Below, piece by piece: positions 1 through 5,753 of a DNA stretch of 6,828 bases; positions within the stretch are counted from its first letter, which is position 1, and the number at the start of each line of letters is the position of its first letter. The position numbers and the translations under genes were made by a program. The stretch lies in assembly GCA_021199145.1 (NCBI GenBank), contig JAJQIP010000076.1, positions 1-6,828 on the forward strand. The letters run 5' to 3'. This DNA is from Porphyromonadaceae bacterium. GTDB taxonomy: Bacteria > Bacteroidota > Bacteroidia > Bacteroidales > UBA11471. The notes under the pieces were generated by a model. The model had not been told where the DNA came from, searched no databases, and saw only the letters and a program-made list of their open reading frames with translations.

Positions 1-211
1 CTTCAAGACCCAGACATTCGTAAAAAGCTAGATTGGGTTTGTAGGCTACACACAAGTCTGCCGTAGCGTCTATAATCGCCTTGTTGAAAGCAAATATGGG
101 GTCTTCCTCTTGCAGTAAATGGGCTGGAATCTTTTTGATATCCGTATCCAGTCCCACACACAGGAATGACTTCTTTCTACATATATGGTTGAAAAGTTGC
201 TGTTTGTCCAT
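1..211 (-). CDS. pyrF: Orotidine 5'-phosphate decarboxylase, N-terminal 70 residues (cut by window edge)
   Basis: This gene is read on the minus strand from an ATG at 211 and runs off the left edge, so only the N-terminal quarter or so of the protein is visible. OMP decarboxylase converts orotidine 5'-phosphate to UMP, the last step of de novo pyrimidine synthesis, in the cytoplasm. The translation begins MDKQQLFNHICRKKSFLCVG and contains GLDTD (residues 20-24), which holds the first substrate-binding Asp of the fold. It continues with FNKAIIDATAD and then AYKPNLAFYE, where the Lys belongs to the catalytic Asp/Lys network. This pattern fits the longer type-2 PyrF found in Bacteroidota and some other phyla, not the short E. 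coli type. The start lies 25 bp after the prfA stop on the same strand, so co-transcription with prfA is likely. No Shine-Dalgarno sequence is visible. The catalytic DxKxxD core cannot be checked because it lies outside the window. Confidence 0.9.
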   Translation of the reverse strand, partial: MDKQQLFNHICRKKSFLCVGLDTDIKKIPAHLLQEEDPIFAFNKAIIDATADLCVAYKPNLAFYECLGLE

Positions 212-236
212 TGCGGTATATCGTTTTATATTTAGG

Positions 237-1346
237 TTATATTTCGCTTTCTTTCAAGCGTTCAGCGTTTTCGGCAATGATAAGGTGGTCGATGCAGTCT
301 TGAATATCTCCGTCCATAAAAGCGGGGAGATTATATACGGTGTAGTTGATGCGGTGGTCAGTAATACGTCCTTGCGGATAGTTATAGGTGCGTATCTTGG
401 CCGAGCGGTCGCCTGTAGAAACCATCGTTTTACGCTTGCTGGCAATGGCATCGATATATTTTTGATGTTCTTTGTCGTAGATGAAGGTACGTAGACGGGA
501 GAGGGCACGTTCCTTGTTTTTAGGTTGGTCACGTGTCTCGGTACATTCGATAAGAATCTCTTCTACCTCTCCCGTATTGGGATTTTTCCAATTGTAGCGA
601 AGGCGAACGCCTGATTCCACTTTATTTACGTTCTGCCCTCCGGCGCCGCTGCTACGGAAGGTATCCCATCGGATTTCCCCTTCGTTTATCTCTACTTCAA
701 ACGGTTCGGCTTCAGGGAGTATTGCGACCGAGGCAGCCGAGGTATGGACACGTCCCTGTGTTTCTGTAATCGGTACACGTTGCACCCGGTGTACACCCGA
801 TTCATATTTCAAGGTACCATAAACTTTCTGTCCCGACACCGAGCAGATAATCTCCTTAAATCCGCCCGAAGGCCCTTCACTGGCGCTGGATATTTCGAGT
901 TTCCAACCTTTCGCCTCACAATATTTCGCATACATACGGAAGAGGTCTCCAGCAAATAATGCGGCTTCGTCACCTCCAGTTCCTCCCCGAATTTCGAGAA
1001 TGGCGTTCCGGTCGTCTTGCGGGTCAGTGGGGACAAGGAGTAACTTGACTTCTTCTTCTATTTGAGGGATTTGTACTTGATTGCTATCGAGTTCCTCTTT
1101 AGCCATTTCCCGCATCTCAGGATCGTTCTCCTTGTTGAGAATCTCCTTGGCTTCACGGATATTCTGCAATACTCTTGTATAGCGTTTACGGACATTATCT
1201 ATCTTTTCAAGATCGCTATATTCTTTAGTTAATTTGGCAAAGCGTTTGCGGTCATTGATTACATCAGGGTCGGTGATAAGCGTACTTATCTCTTGAAAAC
1301 GTAACGACAAACTCTCTAATTTTTCTAACAACTTGTTATCGCTCAT
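237..1346 (-). CDS. prfA: Peptide chain release factor 1 (RF1)
   Basis: RF1 recognises UAA and UAG in the ribosomal A site and triggers hydrolysis of peptidyl-tRNA. The 369-residue product matches the usual length of Bacteroidota RF1. It has the N-terminal helical domain (about 1-105), the GGTGGDEAALF segment (121-131), the stop-codon-reading PxT motif as PIT (192-194) within HRVQRVPITETQGRVH, and the catalytic GGQ (236-238) within GAGGQNVNKVESG. The PxT motif marks RF1; RF2 has SPF there. The conserved C-terminus AENAERLKESEI is intact. I chose the ATG at 1346 because MSDNKLLEKLESLSLRF aligns with the start of related RF1 proteins. The frame stays open for 41 more codons to an ATG at 1469, but that ATG sits in the loop of the lon terminator and the extra peptide resembles no RF1. 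pyrF follows 25 bp downstream. RF1 is needed for this locus itself, since tyrA and the DAHP synthase gene end in TAG. Confidence 0.97.
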   Translation of the reverse strand: MSDNKLLEKLESLSLRFQEISTLITDPDVINDRKRFAKLTKEYSDLEKIDNVRKRYTRVLQNIREAKEILNKENDPEMREMAKEELDSNQVQIPQIEEEVKLLLVPTDPQDDRNAILEIRGGTGGDEAALFAGDLFRMYAKYCEAKGWKLEISSASEGPSGGFKEIICSVSGQKVYGTLKYESGVHRVQRVPITETQGRVHTSAASVAILPEAEPFEVEINEGEIRWDTFRSSGAGGQNVNKVESGVRLRYNWKNPNTGEVEEILIECTETRDQPKNKERALSRLRTFIYDKEHQKYIDAIASKRKTMVSTGDRSAKIRTYNYPQGRITDHRINYTVYNLPAFMDGDIQDCIDHLIIAENAERLKESEI

Positions 1347-1382
1347 AGATGGTAGAATTTTGAGCGCAAAGAGGGAAATGAC

Positions 1383-1410
1383 ATATCGATTCTGTGTAGA
1401 TATATCGATT
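1383..1410. repeat. Pair of 9-bp direct repeats (ATATCGATT) in the prfA leader
   Basis: The plus strand carries ATATCGATT at 1383-1391 and again at 1402-1410, a period of 19 bp with a 10-bp spacer. Each copy contains the palindromic core ATCGAT. The pair lies between the prfA start codon (1346) and the candidate prfA -7 element (1436-1443), so it would fall in the 5' untranslated region or just downstream of the promoter. Two identical sites about two helical turns apart could be a binding site for a dimeric regulator, but this is inference. A chance duplication in AT-rich DNA is also possible. Confidence 0.4.
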
Positions 1411-1435
1411 GCTACCGATCTTCGCCGTTGATGTG

Positions 1436-1443
1436 CAAATATA
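1436..1443 (-). promoter_or_regulatory. Candidate -7 promoter element for prfA-pyrF
   Basis: On the minus strand, TATATTTG matches the Bacteroidota -7 consensus TAnnTTTG, about 90 bp upstream of the prfA ATG. I see no TTG or TTTG at the expected distance further upstream, so the match is incomplete. The element overlaps the T-rich tail of the lon terminator. It is plausible because prfA would otherwise depend on read-through from lon. Confidence 0.3.
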
Positions 1444-1477
1444 CAAAATAGCCCCGAAACTTCTGTCATAGGGGCTA
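1441..1477 (-). terminator. Probable intrinsic terminator of lon
   Basis: On the minus strand, 18 bp beyond the lon stop codon, a perfect 7-bp stem TAGCCCC/GGGGCTA (plus-strand arms 1449-1455 and 1471-1477) encloses a 15-nt loop. It is followed by the T-rich run TTTTGTAT. The GC-rich stem plus U-rich tail in this position fits Rho-independent termination of lon. The loop is long and the T tract is interrupted, so efficiency may be partial and some read-through into prfA is possible. Confidence 0.55.
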
Positions 1478-1494
1478 CCTTGTATAATGGGATT

Positions 1495-3975
1495 TTATGC
1501 TTTGTCCTCGGTGGACGACTCTTTCTCTTTTACAGAGAGATCCATCGGATGAGCGACTTTCTCTTTCAGCAAAGCGATGTCGAAAACTTTTGCAATGTCG
1601 TTCACATAGTGGAAGGTCAGCCCTTTCAGATAAGACTCTTTTATTTCACAAATATCCTTGCGGTTTTCTTCGCAGAGAATTATCTCCTTGATGCCGGCCC
1701 GTTTTGCGGCAAGAATTTTCTCTTTTATGCCCCCTACGGGTAGGACACGACCTCGCAAAGTGATTTCTCCTGTCATGGCAAGATGCGCCCGTATCTTACG
1801 TTGGGTAAATGACGAGGCAATGGAAGTCGCCATCGTAATGCCCGCTGATGGTCCGTCTTTGGGTATAGCTCCTTCGGGTACATGGATATGCAGATTCCAG
1901 TGGTTGAAAATATCCGGGTCGATTCCTAATTTGTCAGCATGAGCTTTGACATATTGAAGGGCAATGATGGCAGACTCTTTCATTACATCCCCCAAATTGC
2001 CGGTCAAGGTAAGTTTTTCCCCTTTGTTGCGACTCAAGCTTGATTCTATATATAGGATTTCCCCTCCGACCGCTGTCCAGGCAAGGCCGGTAACCACTCC
2101 TGCATATTCATTCCCTTCATAACGGTCGCTCTGATACTCTACCATACCTAAATATTCATGCAGATTATCCGCTTGCAAGGTATGGTCCCAAACCTCATTG
2201 TCGGCCTTTTTGCGTGCTACTTTACGCAAGATTTTAGCGATTTTTTTGTCGAGTTCACGCACTCCCGACTCCCGGGTATAGGAATTGATAATGGCGGCCA
2301 TCGTCTTTTTGGGAATATCCAGGTCACCCTTTTCCATCCCGTGTTCTTTGAGTTGTTTGGGAAGAAGATGCCGACGGCCAATCTCTATTTTTTCTTCCTG
2401 GATATATCCCGATACCTCAATCAGTTCCATACGGTCGAGGAGCGGGCGGGAGATGGTGCTCAAATTGTTGGCCGTAGCAATGAACAGGACTTTTGACAAA
2501 TCATAGTCAATGTCTATGTAGTTGTCGTGGAAAGTGTTGTTCTGTTCAGGATCAAGTACTTCGAGCAGAGCCGATGAAGGGTCTCCTTTGTAATCGTTGC
2601 CTATCTTGTCGATTTCATCCAGGACAAATACAGGATTGGAGGTTCCCGCCTTTTGCAGTCCTTGAATGATACGGCCCGGCATGGCTCCTACATAGGTACG
2701 ACGATGTCCGCGTATTTCCGCTTCATCGTGCAGCCCCCCCAAGGAAACTCGGATATATTTCCGGTTGAGAGCTTCGGCGATGGATTTCCCTAAGGAGGTT
2801 TTCCCCACGCCGGGAGGGCCGTACAGACAGATAATGGGGGCTTTCATGTCTCCTCTCAATTTCAATACGGCCAAATGTTCAATAATGCGCTCTTTTACTT
2901 TCTCCAGGCCATAATGATCCTTGTCGAGTTGCCGTTGGACGTTTTTCAGGTCAAAATTGTCTTTCGAATATTCTCCCCAAGGCAGACCCAGGAGTGTCTC
3001 AAGATAAGTATATTGTACAGAAAAATCAGGAGATTGGGGGTAAAGCCGTTCGAGACGATGCAACTCCTTTTCGAAAATCTCTTGGACCTCTTTGCTCCAG
3101 ATTTTTTTGGCCGCTTTTTGCGAGAGTTCGTCAACATCTTGGTCCTGGCTGGTTCCTAATTCATCTTGTATGGTCTTTATCTGTTGTTGAAGGAAATGTT
3201 CCCGTTGTTGTTGATTGATGTCCGCCCGAGTTTTCGTCTGTATGTCAGCTTTTATTTCAAGCAGTTGTGCTTCTTTACGCAAAGCGGTATAGAGGGAGTA
3301 TGCCCTCTCTTTCATGGTGGGAATACAGAGAAATTCTTGTTTCTGTTCCGTCGTGAAAGGAATATTTGTACAGAGGAAATTGACCAAATAGGCCAAACTG
3401 CTCATATTCCGCAAAGCGAAGATAAGTTCGCGCGGCGGTTCGGCCATTGATTTCAACACTTCAAGCGTAGTATCTTTCAGCGCATCCAGTAGGGCCTCAA
3501 ATTCTTTGTCGCCTTCGGGGGGAAAAGTCTCTGGGAGAAGAGAAATATTACCTGTAAGATAGGGATGGTATGAGGTGATTTTCTCTAGGTGAAACCGTTG
3601 TTTGCCCAATAAAATGACTGTGGTGTTCCCATCTGGCATTTCAAATATCTTTACAATTTCTCCTAAAGATCCGGTTGTGTAGAGGTCAGCCTCTTCAGGC
3701 TCTTCTTTGTAAATATCTTTTTGACACACCACACCTATAAGCTGTTTTTTCTCGGCTGCTGTCCGTACCAGTTGTAACGATTTGGCTCGTCCCACTGTAA
3801 TAGGCAGGGTGACTCCTGGGAACAACACCATGTTGCGTAAGGGGAGAATAGGCAGGTCTTTGAGGTCAATATCCGGACACTCAATATTGGGAGAGCCGTC
3901 TATTTCGGCAAAAATGGTACCGATGCTGCTATTTTCATCCGTGTCAAAAAAGAGGTTGTTATCAGAAGAAATCAT
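1495..3975 (-). CDS. lon: ATP-dependent protease La (LonA)
   Basis: Lon is a cytoplasmic homo-oligomeric AAA+ serine protease that unfolds and degrades damaged proteins and some regulators. The 826-residue product is full length for LonA. Domains in order are the N-terminal substrate-binding domain (about 40-245, starting LPILPLRNMVLFPG), a coiled-coil linker (about 250-310) and the AAA+ module. The module has Walker A GPPGVGKT (386-393, Lys392), Walker B VFVLDEID (Asp453/Glu454), sensor-1 Asn503 or Asn504 in ATANN, LLDRME (Arg515) and sensor-2 GVREL (Arg573). The C-terminal protease domain has catalytic Ser710 in PKDGPSAG and Lys751 in GGIKEK. All key residues are present, so the enzyme should be active. 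The start at 3975 is well constrained: the same frame has a TGA at 3991-3993, and the next Met (residue 49) lies inside the N-terminal domain. There is no Shine-Dalgarno sequence directly before the ATG. The gene appears monocistronic, with a divergent promoter region upstream and a hairpin terminator downstream. Confidence 0.98.
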   Translation of the reverse strand: MISSDNNLFFDTDENSSIGTIFAEIDGSPNIECPDIDLKDLPILPLRNMVLFPGVTLPITVGRAKSLQLVRTAAEKKQLIGVVCQKDIYKEEPEEADLYTTGSLGEIVKIFEMPDGNTTVILLGKQRFHLEKITSYHPYLTGNISLLPETFPPEGDKEFEALLDALKDTTLEVLKSMAEPPRELIFALRNMSSLAYLVNFLCTNIPFTTEQKQEFLCIPTMKERAYSLYTALRKEAQLLEIKADIQTKTRADINQQQREHFLQQQIKTIQDELGTSQDQDVDELSQKAAKKIWSKEVQEIFEKELHRLERLYPQSPDFSVQYTYLETLLGLPWGEYSKDNFDLKNVQRQLDKDHYGLEKVKERIIEHLAVLKLRGDMKAPIICLYGPPGVGKTSLGKSIAEALNRKYIRVSLGGLHDEAEIRGHRRTYVGAMPGRIIQGLQKAGTSNPVFVLDEIDKIGNDYKGDPSSALLEVLDPEQNNTFHDNYIDIDYDLSKVLFIATANNLSTISRPLLDRMELIEVSGYIQEEKIEIGRRHLLPKQLKEHGMEKGDLDIPKKTMAAIINSYTRESGVRELDKKIAKILRKVARKKADNEVWDHTLQADNLHEYLGMVEYQSDRYEGNEYAGVVTGLAWTAVGGEILYIESSLSRNKGEKLTLTGNLGDVMKESAIIALQYVKAHADKLGIDPDIFNHWNLHIHVPEGAIPKDGPSAGITMATSIASSFTQRKIRAHLAMTGEITLRGRVLPVGGIKEKILAAKRAGIKEIILCEENRKDICEIKESYLKGLTFHYVNDIAKVFDIALLKEKVAHPMDLSVKEKESSTEDKA

Positions 3976-3986
3976 AATCGTCGTTA

Positions 3987-4002
3987 TTTGTCATTTTGTC
4001 AT
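3987..4002. repeat. Tandem 8-bp repeat TTTGTCAT x2 in the lon leader
   Basis: The plus strand reads TTTGTCAT twice in immediate succession (3987-3994 and 3995-4002), 11 bp before the lon start codon. On the lon sense strand this is ATGACAAA repeated. It places two ATGs just upstream of the lon ATG and creates two tiny overlapping open frames. One is ATG ACA AAA TGA from 4002. The other runs 10 codons from 3994 and overlaps the lon start out of frame. A small AAGGA sits 3 nt before the first ATG. Whether any of this is translated cannot be told from sequence. Confidence 0.5.
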
Positions 4003-4045
4003 ATTTCCTTTTATACGATTCATAAAGAAACGCATAAAACACTTC

Positions 4046-4059
4046 CTATTTTAAAATAG
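4046..4059. promoter_or_regulatory. 14-bp perfect palindrome, possible operator for lon
   Basis: CTATTTTAAAATAG is a perfect inverted repeat with no spacer. It lies just downstream of the candidate lon -7 element (4072-4079, minus), where the lon transcript would begin. A symmetric site there could bind a dimeric repressor or activator. This is inference: the sequence is A/T-rich apart from its ends, so chance symmetry is possible. Confidence 0.35.
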
Positions 4060-4071
4060 CAATTGACGTGC

Positions 4072-4079
4072 CAAAATTA
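4072..4079 (-). promoter_or_regulatory. Candidate -7 promoter element for lon
   Basis: On the minus strand TAATTTTG matches the Bacteroidota -7 consensus TAnnTTTG exactly, about 97 bp before the lon ATG. A start point a few bases downstream would give a leader of roughly 90 nt. No TTTG is seen at the usual distance upstream, so only half of the promoter is recognisable. I saw no CIRCE-type heat-shock operator in the region. Confidence 0.35.
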
Positions 4080-4086
4080 ATGATTC

Positions 4087-4119
4087 TTTGTGGATGGCGG
4101 GAATTATTATATATTTTTG
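4087..4119 (+). promoter_or_regulatory. Candidate Bacteroidota-type promoter for trmN6
   Basis: TTTG at 4087-4090 is followed after 21 bp by TATTTTTG at 4112-4119. These match the -33 (TTTG) and -7 (TAnnTTTG) elements of the primary sigma factor of Bacteroidota at about the expected spacing. It faces away from lon and would give trmN6 a leader of roughly 70 nt. It is the best-matched promoter in the window. Confidence 0.5.
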
Positions 4120-4199
4120 TTTATTTGCATTCTCAACAGCCAGGCGGAGGTATGGAAAATCTCTTAAAATGAATTTTTCTTTGTGTAACGGGTACAACG

Positions 4200-4928
4200 A
4201 TGAGTAAACGGATGAGCAACCCCTATTTCCAATTTAAGCAGTTTACCGTGTGGCATGACCGGTGTGCCATGAAAGTCGGTACCGACGGAGTTTTGTTAGG
4301 AGCGTGGTGTAATGTCTCCCGGTGTGGGCGCATACTTGATGTCGGGTGCGGTTCAGGCCTTATTTCGCTGATGATGGCCCAACGCACCTCTCCGGATGTC
4401 TCTATCGATGGCGTGGAGATTGACATTGCCGCAGCGGGACAAGCCGCTGAAAATGTCGCTCGCTCACCTTGGCCGGGCAGGATACATATCCATACGGCAG
4501 ATTTCCTTGATTTTGTATCTACAACAGCAGAGCGATATAACTACATTGTTTCCAATCCACCCTATTTTGAAAGGGAGCTTTCCTTTGAGAATACAGCCCG
4601 GGTTATGGCACGCCATACAGGAAAGCTATCTTATGAGTCTCTTTTTGGAGGGGCCTCGACCTTGTTAGTACCCGGAGGTTTGCTTTCGCTTATTTTCCCT
4701 GCCGTTTTGCAAGAACAGTTGACTCTCATGGCGGCACGTTTTGACCTCTTCCCCCAACGTATTCTGAAAGTGAGCGGCAGACAGACAGCGTTGCCCAAAC
4801 GGGTTTTAATGGAGTGGGGAAATGAACCGGTCGAATGTCAGGAAGAATACATTGCGATAGAAACTGTCTCATCGCAATGGACTCCTGAATATAAAGCCTT
4901 GATGGAGCCTTTCTATCTCCACCTCTAA
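4200..4928 (+). CDS. trmN6: tRNA1(Val) (adenine(37)-N6)-methyltransferase
   Basis: TrmN6 (YfiC in E. coli) uses S-adenosylmethionine to methylate N6 of A37, next to the anticodon of tRNA1Val. The 242-residue product has the class I Rossmann methyltransferase layout. The family N-terminus NPYFQFKQFTVWHDRCAMKVGTDG lies at 7-30. SAM-binding motif I is LDVGCGSG (46-53), with an acidic residue after strand 2 in GVEID (Glu73). The N6-adenine motif IV NPPYF (119-123) packs the target base. Two start codons are possible: ATG 4200, used here, or ATG 4212 (residue 5), which would begin MSNPYFQF as I recall for many relatives. A TGA at 4170-4172 in frame excludes anything earlier, and neither start has a Shine-Dalgarno sequence. 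It is the only plus-strand gene here, divergent from lon and convergent with tyrA. The 45 bp gap after it shows no clear terminator. The substrate call is by family; related YfiC-like enzymes could modify another tRNA. Confidence 0.9.
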   Translation: MSKRMSNPYFQFKQFTVWHDRCAMKVGTDGVLLGAWCNVSRCGRILDVGCGSGLISLMMAQRTSPDVSIDGVEIDIAAAGQAAENVARSPWPGRIHIHTADFLDFVSTTAERYNYIVSNPPYFERELSFENTARVMARHTGKLSYESLFGGASTLLVPGGLLSLIFPAVLQEQLTLMAARFDLFPQRILKVSGRQTALPKRVLMEWGNEPVECQEEYIAIETVSSQWTPEYKALMEPFYLHL

Positions 4929-4973
4929 TACCCGTTTTATATCTTATTGCTCAGCCCCCTTCTCTTTCGATGC

Positions 4974-5747
4974 CTATTTAATATTCTTCCGCAGATGCAT
5001 CAAGTATTTTTGCATAGCGTCACTGTCCTTTTGGTCAATGATATTTTGCAGGGTCGAAAGTTGGTCCTGTATTTTCTCCAATTGGGCCTTAGTATGGGGA
5101 TTAAAAAGAATTTCAGTGAGTAGATAATCATCTTCGGACAAGAGACCACGAGCGATATTCATATGTTTTTTGAATGTCGTACCGGGGGCGTCTTGATGTT
5201 TCATCGTTGCGGCAAATACCATAGTCGAAGCAAAAGGAATGGAAAGGGAATAGGCTATCGTCTCGTCATGTTGTTCGAAAGTGTATTCAAAAATATTCAG
5301 GTGCAGACGACTGTATAAATCTTTAAAAAACACCTTCCCCAAATGGTCCGATTCGGTGATGATAATGGTATTTTCCTCCGAGAGACTTCCCAGATTGGCA
5401 AATGTCGGACCGAACATAGGGTGGGTTGACACGAACGGATGTTTTGTCTTTTTGTAAAATTCGGGAAGCCCTGTCTTTACTGAAGCGATATCGGATATGA
5501 TGCAGTTTGCCGGGATATGCGGTAATACAGTTTCGAAAGCTAGAATCGTATATTTTACCGTTGCTGCATTAATAAGCAATTCAGGAGAAAACGCCTCGAT
5601 TTCATCCATCGTTGTCATGCGTTGCGTATTGAATGTAAAGCGCAATCGCTGGGGATTGGTGTCATATATGCCGACTTCATGTTCGAAACTCAATACATCG
5701 GCAAAAAATGACCCCATTTTCCCCGCTCCTAAGATTAGAATCTTCAT
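4974..5747 (-). CDS. tyrA: Prephenate dehydrogenase (TyrA, ACT-less Bacteroidales type)
   Basis: Prephenate dehydrogenase oxidatively decarboxylates prephenate to 4-hydroxyphenylpyruvate, the tyrosine branch step. The 257-residue product has an N-terminal Rossmann domain with the dinucleotide-binding GAGKMG (7-12) and an acidic Asp29 at the end of strand 2 (GIYDTN), which suggests NAD+ over NADP+. It also has SDIASVK (85-91), STHPMFGPT (107-115) with the likely catalytic His109, and a helical C-terminal dimerisation domain. It lacks an ACT domain and a fused mutase, so feedback control probably lies elsewhere in the pathway. The helix after EQHDETIAYSLSIPF (158-172) lacks the LPH or LRH motif of better-studied TyrA proteins. 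As I recall, this is common in Bacteroides relatives. The start ATG at 5747 lies 6 bp after the stop of the DAHP synthase/chorismate mutase gene, so the two are co-transcribed, probably with translational coupling. The gene ends in TAG. Confidence 0.93.
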   Translation of the reverse strand: MKILILGAGKMGSFFADVLSFEHEVGIYDTNPQRLRFTFNTQRMTTMDEIEAFSPELLINAATVKYTILAFETVLPHIPANCIISDIASVKTGLPEFYKKTKHPFVSTHPMFGPTFANLGSLSEENTIIITESDHLGKVFFKDLYSRLHLNIFEYTFEQHDETIAYSLSIPFASTMVFAATMKHQDAPGTTFKKHMNIARGLLSEDDYLLTEILFNPHTKAQLEKIQDQLSTLQNIIDQKDSDAMQKYLMHLRKNIK

Positions 5748-5753
5748 AGTACT

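Noticed and set aside
81..494. 137-codon plus-strand open frame antisense to pyrF and prfA
   Set aside because: It lies entirely opposite two well-supported genes and shows no recognisable domain; it is a shadow of their codon structure.
1347..1469. 41-codon in-frame extension of prfA to an ATG at 1469
   Set aside because: The extra peptide has no resemblance to RF1, the upstream ATG lies in the loop of the lon terminator, and the ATG at 1346 matches the family start.
2158..2496. 112-codon plus-strand open frame inside lon
   Set aside because: It overlaps the conserved AAA+ region of lon on the opposite strand and has no independent support; the same applies to the other open frames antisense to lon.
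4143..4172. GGAGG followed by a six-codon ORF (ATG 4152 to TGA 4172) ahead of trmN6
   Set aside because: Only one base separates GGAGG from the ATG, too close for normal initiation, and Bacteroidota rarely use Shine-Dalgarno sites. It does define an in-frame stop that limits the trmN6 start.
4903..4921. Small hairpin TGGAG/CTCCA at the 3' end of trmN6 as a terminator
   Set aside because: The stem is only 5 bp with a 9-nt loop, lies inside the coding region and has no T tract after it. The 45 bp convergent gap (4929-4973) shows no better hairpin on either strand.
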